DNA of 64,000 nucleotides, from assembly GCF_013389365.1 (NCBI RefSeq), contig NZ_JACADJ010000002.1, positions 1-64,000 of the forward strand, written 5' to 3'. This DNA comes from Desulfobacter latus. GTDB taxonomy: Bacteria > Desulfobacterota > Desulfobacteria > Desulfobacterales > Desulfobacteraceae. Numbering within the stretch: the stretch's first letter is position 1; each line of letters starts with the position of its first letter. The notes under the pieces were generated by a model. It saw only the letters and a list, made by a program, of their open reading frames with translations. It did not search any database and was not told the origin of the DNA. Shown here piece by piece: positions 1 to 9,120 of the stretch. Position numbers and translations under genes: made by a program.

Positions 1-177
1 AAATGGGATTGCAGGGTCTCTTTCCGGATACAACTAATTGTTTTTATATGCATTATTAAACAAACACTATATTTTCAGTATTTCCGGATAATCTGCCTAC
101 GCTAACCGGGAAAATGGGAATGCGCCCATTGCTGTAACGACACACATTCAACACCAACACAGGTAAAGGAGATGCTG

Positions 178-1269
178 GTGGGATCGGTTCTTTCTATCGG
201 CGGACTGGGAAAGTCTTTTTCCGGTCAGCCAATCCTTCAGGATTTTGACCTCGAAGTAAAAACCAGTGAGTTCATTACGCTTTTAGGCCCTTCGGGGTGC
301 GGCAAAACAACGCTGTTACGTATCATTGCCGGTTTTGAAAAGCCTGATACCGGCACCATCTTTCTTGATGGAAAAAATCTGCTTTCCCTGCCGGCTGAAA
401 AACGCAAGGTAAACACCGTATTTCAAAGCTATGCCCTGTTCCCCCATCTCACTGTGTTCAACAATGTTGCCTTTGGCCTGAAAATCAAAAAAATCAAGGG
501 CCGGGAACTTGAGACGCGGGTGATGCAAGCCCTTGAGCAGGTAAAAATGAAAGAATATGCGTCACGGTATCCCCATCAGCTTTCCGGAGGGCAGCAGCAG
601 CGGGTGGCCATGGCCCGTGCCATTGTCAATCAACCCAAAATTCTTCTGCTGGATGAACCGCTTTCAGCGCTGGATGCACGGCTGCGCCGGGAAATGCAGA
701 TTGAACTGAAAAAACTGCAGCGGGAGCTTGGCATCGCCTTTATTTTTGTCACCCATGACCAGGAAGAGGCCTTGTCCATGTCAGACCGAATCCTGGTGAT
801 GCAGGAAGGCAGAATTGCCCAGCTCGGCACCCCCCGCCAGGTTTACGAGGAACCGGAAAATCTGTATGTTGCCCGGTTCATCGGCGATATAAACTTTTTC
901 CCGGGGGAGATCCGCGCGGTTTCCGGTTCAGGCCAGGTGGCGGTCACCATTTTTGGCCGGCAGATCACGGCGCACACCCGGCGGCAATTCCAGCCGGGCG
1001 ACAAGGTGGTGCTGCTGCTTCGGCCCGAAGATTTAAGGCTTTATGAGATCCCCCCGAAGGATATAAAAACCTTTGCCGGCACCATTGTTGAACGCAGTTA
1101 CCGGGGGGCCACCCTGGATACACGGGTCCGTCTTGATGATGGTCTTTTGTTGACAACCTGCAAATTTTTTGATGAAGATGACCCGGATTTTGACTACACG
1201 GTGGGCCAACGGGTCTATATTTCCTGGGTTAAAGGCTGGGAGGTCGTTCTGCCTGATGAAAATTGCTGA
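178..1269 (+). CDS. potA: Polyamine ABC transporter ATP-binding protein PotA
   Basis: ATPase of a spermidine/putrescine-type importer; hydrolyses ATP on the cytoplasmic face to drive PotB/PotC. The sequence shows Walker A (GPSGCGKTT, near residue 37), the signature LSGGQQQR (near 133), Walker B with ILLLDEPLSALD, the switch histidine in THDQEEAL, and a C-terminal TOBE-like beta region with RPEDLRLYE. I place the start at GTG 178 because AAGGAG (166-171) lies six bases before it, whereas the ATG at 172 touches the ribosome-binding site. First gene of potABCD; it overlaps potB by 14 bases, which suggests translational coupling. Length (363 aa) is normal for PotA. The substrate (spermidine or putrescine) cannot be told from the sequence. 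Confidence 0.93.
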   Translation: MGSVLSIGGLGKSFSGQPILQDFDLEVKTSEFITLLGPSGCGKTTLLRIIAGFEKPDTGTIFLDGKNLLSLPAEKRKVNTVFQSYALFPHLTVFNNVAFGLKIKKIKGRELETRVMQALEQVKMKEYASRYPHQLSGGQQQRVAMARAIVNQPKILLLDEPLSALDARLRREMQIELKKLQRELGIAFIFVTHDQEEALSMSDRILVMQEGRIAQLGTPRQVYEEPENLYVARFIGDINFFPGEIRAVSGSGQVAVTIFGRQITAHTRRQFQPGDKVVLLLRPEDLRLYEIPPKDIKTFAGTIVERSYRGATLDTRVRLDDGLLLTTCKFFDEDDPDFDYTVGQRVYISWVKGWEVVLPDENC

Positions 1270-2110
1270 CAAAACCCGGTTCTTCATTATCCTGCTGATC
1301 TCAGGATGGTTTATCCTGTTTGGTGTTACGCCGTTGCTGCTGCTTGTCATGACAAGTTTTCTGACCATGGACCCGGCAGATCTGGTCCAATTTTCATTCA
1401 CCTTAAAGGCCTATTCACAACTGTTTATCGAGCCCGGATATATTATTATTTTCATCCGTTCAGTAAAACTGGCGCTGGCAACAACGCTGCTGTGCCTGGG
1501 CTTTGGCTATCCCTTTGCCTGGTACACGGCCCGGATGCCCCCCAAATGGCGGACGTCGGTTCTTATACTGCTGATGATTCCCTTCTGGACCAATTCCCTG
1601 GTCAGGACCTATGCCATGCGCATGGTGCTGGGCACCCACGGCATACTCAATAAATCCCTTTTAAGTCTGGGGCTCATCAACACCCCATTGAAAATCATGT
1701 ATACGGATTATGCGGTATTGGCAGGCCTTTTTTATCTGATGCTGCCCTTTATGGTGCTGCCGCTGTATGCCACCATTGAAAAGCTGAACTTCCAGCTGAT
1801 TGAAGCCGCACGGGATCTGGGCGCCGGGGCGGTCAGTGCATTTACAAAGATTATCTTTCCCCTGACCCTGCCCGGTATTATGGCCGGCTGTATCATGGTA
1901 TTTGTCCCCACCATGGGGCTTTTCTATGTGGCCTCCCTGTTAGGTGGTGCGCGTCAACTGCTTGTGGGGAACCTGATCCAGCAGCAGTTTCTCAACGCAA
2001 GGAACTGGCCCCTGGGCTCGGCCACCAGCATTGTACTCATTATTTTTATGGCGCTGATGCTGATCGGATACGGACTGCTGTTACACCGTTTCAGCCGGGA
2101 AAGGAAATAA
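1256..2110 (+). CDS. potB: Polyamine ABC transporter permease PotB
   Basis: First of two inner-membrane permeases of the polyamine importer. It has about six hydrophobic segments and the cytoplasmic EAA loop (EAARDLGAGAVSAFTKIIFPLTLPGI), which docks onto PotA. The ATG at 1256 is preferred over upstream in-frame starts because GGGAGG (1239-1244) precedes it and because the predicted protein then begins with a short charged stretch before the first membrane helix, as in the family. The 284-residue length matches PotB. It overlaps the end of potA and is followed four bases later by potC. Confidence 0.92.
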   Translation: MKIADKTRFFIILLISGWFILFGVTPLLLLVMTSFLTMDPADLVQFSFTLKAYSQLFIEPGYIIIFIRSVKLALATTLLCLGFGYPFAWYTARMPPKWRTSVLILLMIPFWTNSLVRTYAMRMVLGTHGILNKSLLSLGLINTPLKIMYTDYAVLAGLFYLMLPFMVLPLYATIEKLNFQLIEAARDLGAGAVSAFTKIIFPLTLPGIMAGCIMVFVPTMGLFYVASLLGGARQLLVGNLIQQQFLNARNWPLGSATSIVLIIFMALMLIGYGLLLHRFSRERK

Positions 2111-2114
2111 GCGG

Positions 2115-2885
2115 ATGAGCATGCTCAGGCTGTTTTATTTTGCAGGCATTTTTTTCTATCTCTACCTGCCCATCGGCGTATTGATTGCCAATGCCTTCAA
2201 CCTGAATAAATACGGCCTGCAATGGGACGGATTTACCTTTAAATGGTTCACAGCCATGCTGGAAAACCATTCCCTGATGGCGGCGGCCCGGCATTCCATT
2301 GTCATTGCGGTATGCGCGGCGACCCTGGCCACAATCATTGGCGCCCTGGCCGCCGTCGGACTGAACCGGTACCGGTTTTTCGGACGAAAAGTCATCCAGG
2401 GCACAAGCATGACCCTGATGATGGCACCGGACATTATCCTGGCCATTGCCTTTCTTGTCCTTTTCATCTCCCTGGGTATCGGTTTGGGGTTCTGGTCCCT
2501 GCTGTTTTCGCACATCACCTTTTGCCTGCCCTTTACCATCATGACCATCACGGGAAGGCTGCAGGATTTTGACCCCAATATTCTTGATGCGGCCAGGGAT
2601 CTTGGGGCATCGGAAAAAAATATTCTCGCCCGGGTGATTCTGCCCATGATGCGGCCGGCGCTCATTTCAAGCTGGCTTTTGGCCTTTACCCTGTCCCTGG
2701 ATGATGTCATCATCAGTTCATTTGTTACAGGTCCAAGTTACGATGTATTGCCGTTAAAAATATTTTCAATGGTTAAAGTGGGAGTCAAACCTGAAGTGAA
2801 CGCCCTTGCCGCCCTTCTGGTGTTGCTCTCCCTTGCATTGGTTATTGTCAGTCAATTAATGTTGAAGGAGAAAAAAATCGCATGA
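2115..2885 (+). CDS. potC: Polyamine ABC transporter permease PotC
   Basis: Second permease of the importer, 256 residues with about six membrane segments. The EAA-type loop reads DAARDLGASEKNILARVILPMMRPA, and the stretch LSLDDVIISSFVTGP following it is typical of PotC. It starts four bases after the potB stop and overlaps potD by four bases (ATGA), so the four genes are one transcriptional unit. PotB and PotC together form the membrane channel. Confidence 0.92.
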   Translation: MSMLRLFYFAGIFFYLYLPIGVLIANAFNLNKYGLQWDGFTFKWFTAMLENHSLMAAARHSIVIAVCAATLATIIGALAAVGLNRYRFFGRKVIQGTSMTLMMAPDIILAIAFLVLFISLGIGLGFWSLLFSHITFCLPFTIMTITGRLQDFDPNILDAARDLGASEKNILARVILPMMRPALISSWLLAFTLSLDDVIISSFVTGPSYDVLPLKIFSMVKVGVKPEVNALAALLVLLSLALVIVSQLMLKEKKIA

Positions 2886-3922
2886 AGCCTTTATTTAAAT
2901 CTCTTATTATTCTTACTGTCGTGGTGGTTGCCGCCATCCAGGCCCTGGCCGCAGAAAAAATTTATGTTTACAACTGGACGGAATATCTGCCCGAATCAGT
3001 GCTTGCACAATTCACCGAAAAGACCGGCATTGAGGTGGTTTACACCACCTATGACAGCAATGAGACCATGTATGCCAAACTCAAGTTGATTAAAAAAGAC
3101 GGGTATGATGTGGCGGTACCCTCAACCTACTTTGTTTCAAAGATGGGCAGGGAAGGCATGCTCATGACACTGGACCACACCCGTTTACCCAACATGAAGC
3201 ACCTTGATCCGGACATTTTGAACAAAGATTATGACCCGGACAACAACTATTCCATTCCCTATATGTGGGGGTCCACCGGCATTGCCGTGAACACCGACGA
3301 AATCCCCCAAGAACAGATCACATCCTGGAAAGATCTGTGGAAACCGGAATTTAAAGGCAAACTGCTGCTCCAGGACGATTTGCGGGAAGTGTTTCACATG
3401 GCGCTGCGCATCAAGGGGTTTTCCGGGAACACCACGAATCCTGGGGAAATTGAACAGGCCTACCTGCTGCTCAAGGATTTGATGCCCAATGTGCTGCTGT
3501 TTAATTCCGATTCCCCGAGACTGCCCTTTCTGGCAGGCGAGGTCGGCATCGGCATGATCTGGAATGGCGAAGCCTGGATGGCCCAAAAAGAAAACCCGGC
3601 CATCCGGTATGTATATCCCAAAGAAGGCGCAAGCTTCTGGGTGGACAGCTTTGTCATCCCCCAGGGGGCAAGAAACCCCAAAGGCGCGCATGCGTTTATC
3701 AACTTCATGATGAATCCCGACGTGGCCAAAGCCTGTGTCGAAGAGTACGGATACCCCACCCCGGTAAAGCCGGCCATTGCCCTGCTGGATTCAAACATCA
3801 GCAGCAACCGGACCATCTTTCCTGACGCGAAGGTCATCCAGCAAGGGGAGTTCCAGAATGACGTGGGACCGGCCATTGAGATTTATCAGAAGTACTGGGA
3901 AAAGCTTCGCACCGGCAACTAG
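2882..3922 (+). CDS. potD: Polyamine periplasmic binding protein PotD
   Basis: Periplasmic substrate-binding protein that delivers polyamine to PotBC. It opens with a signal peptide (MKPLFKSLIILTVVVVAAIQ, cleavage after ALA), followed directly by EKIYVYNWTEYLPESVL, the characteristic PotD/PotF beginning. Aromatic and acidic ligand positions are visible around WGSTGIAVN and IGMIWNGEAW. AAGGAG lies about 10 bases before the ATG. 346 residues, normal for the family. Last gene of potABCD; the next 300 bases hold only repeats. Confidence 0.93.
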   Translation: MKPLFKSLIILTVVVVAAIQALAAEKIYVYNWTEYLPESVLAQFTEKTGIEVVYTTYDSNETMYAKLKLIKKDGYDVAVPSTYFVSKMGREGMLMTLDHTRLPNMKHLDPDILNKDYDPDNNYSIPYMWGSTGIAVNTDEIPQEQITSWKDLWKPEFKGKLLLQDDLREVFHMALRIKGFSGNTTNPGEIEQAYLLLKDLMPNVLLFNSDSPRLPFLAGEVGIGMIWNGEAWMAQKENPAIRYVYPKEGASFWVDSFVIPQGARNPKGAHAFINFMMNPDVAKACVEEYGYPTPVKPAIALLDSNISSNRTIFPDAKVIQQGEFQNDVGPAIEIYQKYWEKLRTGN

Positions 3923-3969
3923 CACCCTAACTCCATTGATCACTTTGGGCTTGGTCATAACATCGGGTA

Positions 3970-4078
3970 CAGCGTAGGTTGGGTTGAACGAGGTGAAACC
4001 CAACAACTTATCGGCGTTGGGTTTCGTTCCTCAACCCAACCTACCGGAAATCCGTATGGCTTAAAATATGACCAAGGC
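3970..4078. repeat. 109-bp interspersed palindromic repeat, copy 1
   Basis: A sequence built on the inverted arms GGTTGGGTTGAACG and CGTTCCTCAACCCAACC around a central AACTTATCGG. Almost the same 109 bases recur at 15671-15779, including the tail GGAAATCCGTATGGC and AAAATATGACCAAGG. It lies in the potD to sensor-kinase gap (3923-4237), which otherwise holds only the inverted repeat at 4112-4167. It could fold strongly and act as a terminator for potABCD. It resembles a REP-type or MITE-type repeat; no transposase is linked. Confidence 0.8.
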
Positions 4079-4111
4079 CATCACTTTTTTTTATATGAAA
4101 GTTTTGAGTTT

Positions 4112-4167
4112 TGAGTTATGAGTAGTGAGATTAAAAACAAGCTGTTTTCCTCAATACTCATAACTCA
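4112..4167. repeat. Inverted repeat between potD and the sensor kinase
   Basis: An 18-base arm (TGAGTTATGAGTAGTGAG) is mirrored at 4150-4167 by CTCAATACTCATAACTCA with two mismatches, separated by 20 bases. A transcript would fold into a hairpin but is not followed by a clean U-run, so this is more likely a repeat remnant than an intrinsic terminator. Confidence 0.6.
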
Positions 4168-4237
4168 CATTTTTCATTGTTAGTTGTGTTCGACGGGGTA
4201 TGAGGGGGATATTCAAATTCAAAGCAGGTACCCTAAA

Positions 4238-6193
4238 ATGAAATCTAAAAATGATACCAACATTAATATTAAGGCGACGTTGGCCAGAAATGAAGCTCTT
4301 TTTCAAGGCCTTTACGACAATATGACCAGTGGATCTGCGATTTATGAAGTCCTTCATGACGGTTCAAAAGGATCTGATTATATTGTCAAAAAGTTCAATA
4401 AAAAAAGTCTTGAGATTGAGGGGAAAACCTTGGGTCAGGTTATCGGCAAGAGCCTGTTTGACCTAAGACCCAACATTGATGACTATGGCTTGATTCCTGC
4501 TATGAAGCGGGTCTGGGAAACAGGGGAACCATGCGTTTTTCCTGTCAAAATATATGAGGATGACATATTTTCAAACTACTATGAAAATTATATTTTCAAG
4601 CTTCCAACCGGTGAAATTGTAACAATATATAATGATGTTACAGACCAAAAAAATGCAGAGATCGCTCTACAGAAAAGTGAACAAAAATACAGACATCTCA
4701 TTCAAACGGCTTCGGATGCCATTTATTTGATTTCAGAAAACGGGCGATTCTCCGATGTGAATCCTGCAGCCTGCAGTATGTTGAACCGTAGTCGTGAAGA
4801 AATTCTTAATCTCGATATTGGTGGTATCGATCCCAATTTCAGCGTTGAAGGGTTTTATGAATTCTGGAGAGAAACACCTTTGGATGCACCCATCATTTTT
4901 GAAACTACACATTTGCACAAAAATGGTTCCCTGGTTCCGGTTGAAGTGAGCGGGCAAAAATTCCAGGTCGGTGAGGATGTGTTTTTTTTCGGAATTGCTC
5001 GAAATATTGCCGACCGCAAAAAGGCTGAGGCTGAACATGCAAAACTGCAGGCCCAATTGATGCAGTCTCGAAAAATGGAATCCATAGGCACGCTTGCCGG
5101 TGGCATAGCACATGAATTCAATAATATCCTGAGTATCATCATTGGAAATAATGAGTTGATAATGGAAGACCTGCCGGAATGGAGTTTTTCCAGGGAAAAC
5201 TGTAAAGAGATCCATGTGGCAGGCCTGCGTGCAAGAGATATTGTAAAACATCTGCTCACATTCAGCAGGCAGGATGATTCAATTAAAAAGTCTATGAATA
5301 TTCGGTCTGTCGTCAAAGAATCCTTGAAACTCATTAAATCGACAACACCCACATATATAGAAATCAGGGAAGATCTTTCCCCGGACTGCTTTCCTGTTGT
5401 TGGTGATGCAACCCAAATCAATCAAATCCTGATCAATCTTGTCAACAATGCTGTTTATGCGCTGCCCGCCTCCGGTGGAAGAATAGATATTGAGCTTTCC
5501 GGCACAGTTATACCCCCTTCAAATAGACCTTCAGTAAACAAACCGGCACCAGGCAAATATGTCAGACTGCTGGTACGGGATAATGGGAGTGGTATGGATA
5601 AAGACATACTTGAAAAAATATTTGACCCCTATTTCACAACAAAAGATGTTGATGAAGGCAGTGGGCTTGGGTTGTCCGTGGTCCATGGAATTGTTCAAAA
5701 TCATAATGGATCAATCACATGTGATAGTATCAAAGGCCGGGGAACCACATTTACTATTCTGCTGCCTGCACACGATGGACCTGTTGAAGCACAATCTGAG
5801 CAAAACACGACGCTGCCGGGAAGAGGTGAACGTATCCTCTACGTAGATGATGAACCCTCGATCGCCAAACTCGGTAAACGGCATTTGGCGGCATTGGGAT
5901 ATAACGCTTTTTCAACAACGGATCCTGTTGAAGCGCTTGAAATGATAAAATCTGAACCCAATCGATTCGATCTCATTATTTCTGATATGGCAATGCCCAA
6001 ATTACCAGGAGACCGGCTCATCGCCGAAATTTTAACTGTAAAACCTGGAATGCCGACGATGATATGTACGGGCTACAGTTCAAGGATGTCTGAAACAACA
6101 GCATCGGAAATGGGTATAAAAACATTTCTGATGAAGCCGTTAAATAAAAACGAACTGGCAAAAAAAGTCCGAGACGTACTCGATAATAACTGA
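4238..6193 (+). CDS. Cytoplasmic PAS-PAS hybrid sensor histidine kinase
   Basis: Hybrid two-component sensor without any membrane segment. Order: PAS-like domain (about 15-135), second PAS (about 145-265), a short coiled coil, HisKA dimerisation helix with the phospho-accepting His292 in GGIAHEFNNILS, an HATPase domain with N box (LINLVNNAVYAL), G1 box DNGSGMD, F box FDPYFTTK and G2 box GSGLGLSVV, and a C-terminal receiver with acidic pair VDDE and phospho-acceptor Asp583 in ISDMAMP. The ATG at 4238 is chosen over the TTG at 4184; AGCAGG sits about 10 bases before it. The ligand is unknown and no dedicated response regulator is adjacent, so its output partner cannot be named. Confidence 0.88.
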   Translation: MKSKNDTNINIKATLARNEALFQGLYDNMTSGSAIYEVLHDGSKGSDYIVKKFNKKSLEIEGKTLGQVIGKSLFDLRPNIDDYGLIPAMKRVWETGEPCVFPVKIYEDDIFSNYYENYIFKLPTGEIVTIYNDVTDQKNAEIALQKSEQKYRHLIQTASDAIYLISENGRFSDVNPAACSMLNRSREEILNLDIGGIDPNFSVEGFYEFWRETPLDAPIIFETTHLHKNGSLVPVEVSGQKFQVGEDVFFFGIARNIADRKKAEAEHAKLQAQLMQSRKMESIGTLAGGIAHEFNNILSIIIGNNELIMEDLPEWSFSRENCKEIHVAGLRARDIVKHLLTFSRQDDSIKKSMNIRSVVKESLKLIKSTTPTYIEIREDLSPDCFPVVGDATQINQILINLVNNAVYALPASGGRIDIELSGTVIPPSNRPSVNKPAPGKYVRLLVRDNGSGMDKDILEKIFDPYFTTKDVDEGSGLGLSVVHGIVQNHNGSITCDSIKGRGTTFTILLPAHDGPVEAQSEQNTTLPGRGERILYVDDEPSIAKLGKRHLAALGYNAFSTTDPVEALEMIKSEPNRFDLIISDMAMPKLPGDRLIAEILTVKPGMPTMICTGYSSRMSETTASEMGIKTFLMKPLNKNELAKKVRDVLDNN

Positions 6194-6244
6194 ACACATC
6201 TGCCCCCCTGTTCCTTTCTTCTTACTCATTCTTACCCGTCGAGT

Positions 6245-6478
6245 ATGAATGATGAGAAATTCCTGCTTCATAGAGTGTGCCCGAACAAACTGCTTAGGTC
6301 TCATTTCCTCTCCACAGGCTTAAAATTCCGTAGAACCTACGGTATTTACTACTTATTGCTTTTTTGTGATGCACAACACAAAGCTTGGTTTTCGCGGTTG
6401 TTTTATGCACATAGCCCAAAAGATTTTACATGCTTCAGGTCTGTAAAGCATAACCCTATATCTTTTCAAAGAACTTAA
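6245..6478 (-). other. Possible right-end/guide-RNA remnant of a TnpB-type element; gap 6194-6712
   Basis: Read on the minus strand, this stretch runs through a small hairpin (CCGTAGGTTCTACGG) into CCTGTGGAGAGG and later GAAGCAGGAATTTC. That order and wording resemble the structured 3' ends of IS605-type tnpB genes as I remember them. No protein remnant supports it, so this is a guess. A 77-codon open frame on the plus strand has no ribosome-binding site or recognisable motif and is not called. The remainder of the 519-base gap (6479-6712) is AT-rich; I see nothing else in it except the ribosome-binding site of the next gene. Confidence 0.25.
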
Positions 6479-6712
6479 GGAATTATAGCAGAAAGAATGA
6501 TATTGTGAAAGTGAAAAATTAGTTGCTCAAAATGAAAAATAACAATCAAGTTTTAAAAAGAAAATGACTATAGTTGATCGCTCCTGATGCGCAAAATTGA
6601 ATATCCCGATAATGAGAATACAAGTACATAAGGATTTTCAATTTGCCAAACCTCCTTATTTTATATAGGTCTTGAATCGTTTCTGGTTTTAAAATGTAAA
6701 GGAGTCAATCAG

Positions 6713-7024
6713 ATGATCAATGTCACTAAACCTGCCCGGGAACAGGTCAGGATGTACTTTGAAGGCAAAGAAATTGCGCCCATCAGAATTTTTCTTAACA
6801 GCGCCGGGTGCGCTGGACCAAGCCTTGCCATGGCCTTGGATGAAAAAAAAGAGACCGATGCCGTATTTACCTTTGATGATGTGGAATACATCATGGATAA
6901 GGATCTTTTAGAAAAGGCAAGCCCGGTGGATATTGATTTCGCAGGAACCGGCTTTCGCCTTGAATCCGGCCTGAAACCGACAGGCGGATGTACGGGGTGC
7001 AGCGGCGGGACATGCACTAGTTAA
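6713..7024 (+). CDS. HesB/IscA-like Fe-S family protein
   Basis: A 103-residue protein related to the A-type (IscA/HesB) iron-sulfur fold. The segment NSAGCAGPSLAMALDEKKE is the signature of the HesB-like group that in many anaerobes is a selenoprotein; here the key position is an ordinary Cys. The C-terminus GGCTGCSGGTC supplies further Cys residues (CxxCxxxxC). A start is given by AAAGGAG seven bases before the ATG. It precedes a RelE-like gene by 14 bases, so the two may be co-transcribed. A role in cluster assembly or thiol redox is family inference only. Confidence 0.8.
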   Translation: MINVTKPAREQVRMYFEGKEIAPIRIFLNSAGCAGPSLAMALDEKKETDAVFTFDDVEYIMDKDLLEKASPVDIDFAGTGFRLESGLKPTGGCTGCSGGTCTS

Positions 7025-7038
7025 CCGAAAGGCTAAGT

Positions 7039-7524
7039 ATGGTTGACAAAGTCCACCTTCATCCCAAATTAAAAAAACAGCTTGCGGCAATGAAAGGCCA
7101 GGCCAATGCCCCGTTCATTGCTGCGGGCCGTGCCGAAAAAATCATTGAGGCCATGATTAAAGGCCGGACATCCCAGACATCCGGACTATTCAGGGCATAT
7201 TCAGATGCCCGGGTGAAAAATTCCTGGAAATATGATCTTGGTGGAGGATACCGTCTGATTTGCATCCGCACCAAACAAAGCATTTACGTCATGCATGTAG
7301 GCAATCACGAAAGCTGTGATGCCTGGTTGAAGAATAATTCAAAAAAACAGCCCTGGAATGCTGAAATTAAAATGACCACATTCACCATTCGTGATACCCA
7401 GAAACCCTTTGATTTTCAAATATTTCGGTCGCCGGGCCGGGAACCGGATTTTGACGATAAATACCTGACACCCATTCCCCAGGAATACCTGAGAAAAATC
7501 TTCTGCGGTCTTGTGGCCGGTTGA
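7039..7524 (+). CDS. Solitary RelE/ParE-fold-like protein
   Basis: 161 residues. The middle part, WKYDLGGGYRLICIRTKQ followed by IYVMHVGNHESCDAWL, has the beta-strand pattern and the closing HVGNHE/Y-type motif of the RelE-like toxin superfamily. No antitoxin gene is next to it: upstream is the HesB-like gene and downstream an Fe-S protein. The C-terminal 50 residues (FDFQIFRSPGREPDFDDKYL) are an addition beyond the roughly 90-residue RelE core. It could be a domesticated member rather than an active RNase; catalytic residues cannot be assigned safely from the sequence alone. Confidence 0.55.
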   Translation: MVDKVHLHPKLKKQLAAMKGQANAPFIAAGRAEKIIEAMIKGRTSQTSGLFRAYSDARVKNSWKYDLGGGYRLICIRTKQSIYVMHVGNHESCDAWLKNNSKKQPWNAEIKMTTFTIRDTQKPFDFQIFRSPGREPDFDDKYLTPIPQEYLRKIFCGLVAG

Positions 7525-7605
7525 TACGCGGAGTGTTAGCGAATTATCTGAAATTTACAAACAATGCTGATGTCAAAATAAAAAAACTTTTCAAAGGAGA
7601 ATATT

Positions 7606-8937
7606 ATGACCGAGGTAGCAAAAAAAATTGATCATGGAACAAAGTCAGCGTTTAAAACAAAACTGATGGATAAACTGCCCAATGGTGTGAATCTCAATAT
7701 GTGCCTGACATGCGGTGTATGCGCGTCCGGCTGCCCGGCAACCGGGCTTGAAAATATGGACCCGCGCAAATTTGTCAGAATGGTGGCGCTGGGCATGGAC
7801 GAAGAACTGACCATGCACCCATGGGTGTGGATGTGTTCCCAATGCCAGCGGTGTGTTTATGTCTGCCCCATGAATATCGACATCGCGGCAATAATCTTTG
7901 AGGCCCGGAATTTATGGCCCCGGGAAGAAAGACCCAAAGGCATTTTAGGCTCCTGTGACATGGCCATGAGAAATAGCTGTGGCAGCGCCATGGGTATCTC
8001 TGAAGAGGACTTTGAATGGGTGGTTGGGGACATTCTTGACGAAGTTCGTGAAGACCAGCCGGGCTGGGAAGATCTTGAAGCCCCGGTCAATAAAGAAGGT
8101 GCTCATTTTTTTCTAAGCCAGAATTCCCGTGAACCAGGCACGGAACCCGAGGAGATGGTTCCGTTGTGGAAAATCCTGCATATTGTCGGTGCAGACTGGA
8201 CCTACGCCACACGAGGCTGGGGTGGAGAAAATTACTGCATGTTCCTTGCCGATGATGAAAGCTGGGAAAAAACCGCAAGAAACTCCATTGAATCTGCTAA
8301 GGAATTAGGTTGTAAGGTGTATTTAAACACCGAATGCGGCCACGCCACCTATGCCATATGGAAGGGCCAGCAAAAATACAATATCGATAAGACCGGTCTT
8401 GAGATTGCACCCATTGTTCCATATTATGCCAAATGGATACGGGAAGGTAAATTGAAACCCAATTCCGACTGGAACAAAGACTTAAAAATCAAATTTACAT
8501 GCCAGGATCCCTGTCAACAGGTTCGCAAAAGTTTTGGTGACCCCCTGGCCGATGATTTACGCTTTGTTATCAAAACCTGTGTGGGTGAAGAAAATTTCGT
8601 TGATATGACGCCGAACTATTCCAACAATTTTTGTTGCGGCGGCGGCGGTGGATATCTTCAATCCGGGTATAACGACGCACGTTTGAAATATGGTGAAATC
8701 AAAAAAGACCAGATCCTGGCCACCGCTGCCGACTACTGCGTTACGCCCTGTCACAACTGCCATGATCAAATTCATAAACTTGCGGATCACTATGAATGTA
8801 AATACCATACCATTCATTTATGGACACTGATTGCGTTTTCCCTGGGCGTACTTGGTGCGACGGAACGGACATATCTGGGGCCGGACCTGAAACCACTTAA
8901 CATGCCGGAAGGCCAGGAATTAGAAGACGAATATTAA
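7606..8937 (+). CDS. HdrD/GlpC-like (Fe-S)-binding oxidoreductase subunit
   Basis: A 443-residue electron-transfer protein. Two ferredoxin-type [4Fe-4S] motifs are visible (C33, C36, C39, C43 in CLTCGVCASGCP; C77, C80, C83, C87 in CSQCQRCVYVCP). The C-terminal half holds two CCG-type cysteine-rich regions, the first with CQDPCQQ and FCCGGGGG, the second with CVTPCHNCHD, as in heterodisulfide reductase subunit HdrD/HdrB. No membrane segment or signal peptide. AAAGGAG lies eight bases before the ATG. It is followed 180 bases later by a double-cubane reductase and its activator, so delivering low-potential electrons to that pair is a plausible job; this is inferred from position only. Confidence 0.82.
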   Translation: MTEVAKKIDHGTKSAFKTKLMDKLPNGVNLNMCLTCGVCASGCPATGLENMDPRKFVRMVALGMDEELTMHPWVWMCSQCQRCVYVCPMNIDIAAIIFEARNLWPREERPKGILGSCDMAMRNSCGSAMGISEEDFEWVVGDILDEVREDQPGWEDLEAPVNKEGAHFFLSQNSREPGTEPEEMVPLWKILHIVGADWTYATRGWGGENYCMFLADDESWEKTARNSIESAKELGCKVYLNTECGHATYAIWKGQQKYNIDKTGLEIAPIVPYYAKWIREGKLKPNSDWNKDLKIKFTCQDPCQQVRKSFGDPLADDLRFVIKTCVGEENFVDMTPNYSNNFCCGGGGGYLQSGYNDARLKYGEIKKDQILATAADYCVTPCHNCHDQIHKLADHYECKYHTIHLWTLIAFSLGVLGATERTYLGPDLKPLNMPEGQELEDEY

Positions 8938-9120
8938 GACATTATGTGACATTTTAGATTTCCGGGGGCAGGATCTATTTTATCTTCACGATACCATGTC
9001 CCCGCATTCCTATCGAAAAATTCAATTTGATTCTACCTTTTCTATTTATATTTTCGCTTTGCTTCAAACATCTGCCTTCCTTATATTATTTCTTTTTAAG
9101 CCATAAAAAAGGAGCATACA

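Noticed and set aside
6245-6478. 77-codon open frame on the plus strand
   Set aside because: No ribosome-binding site, no recognisable motif, AT-rich and adjacent to possible element remains.
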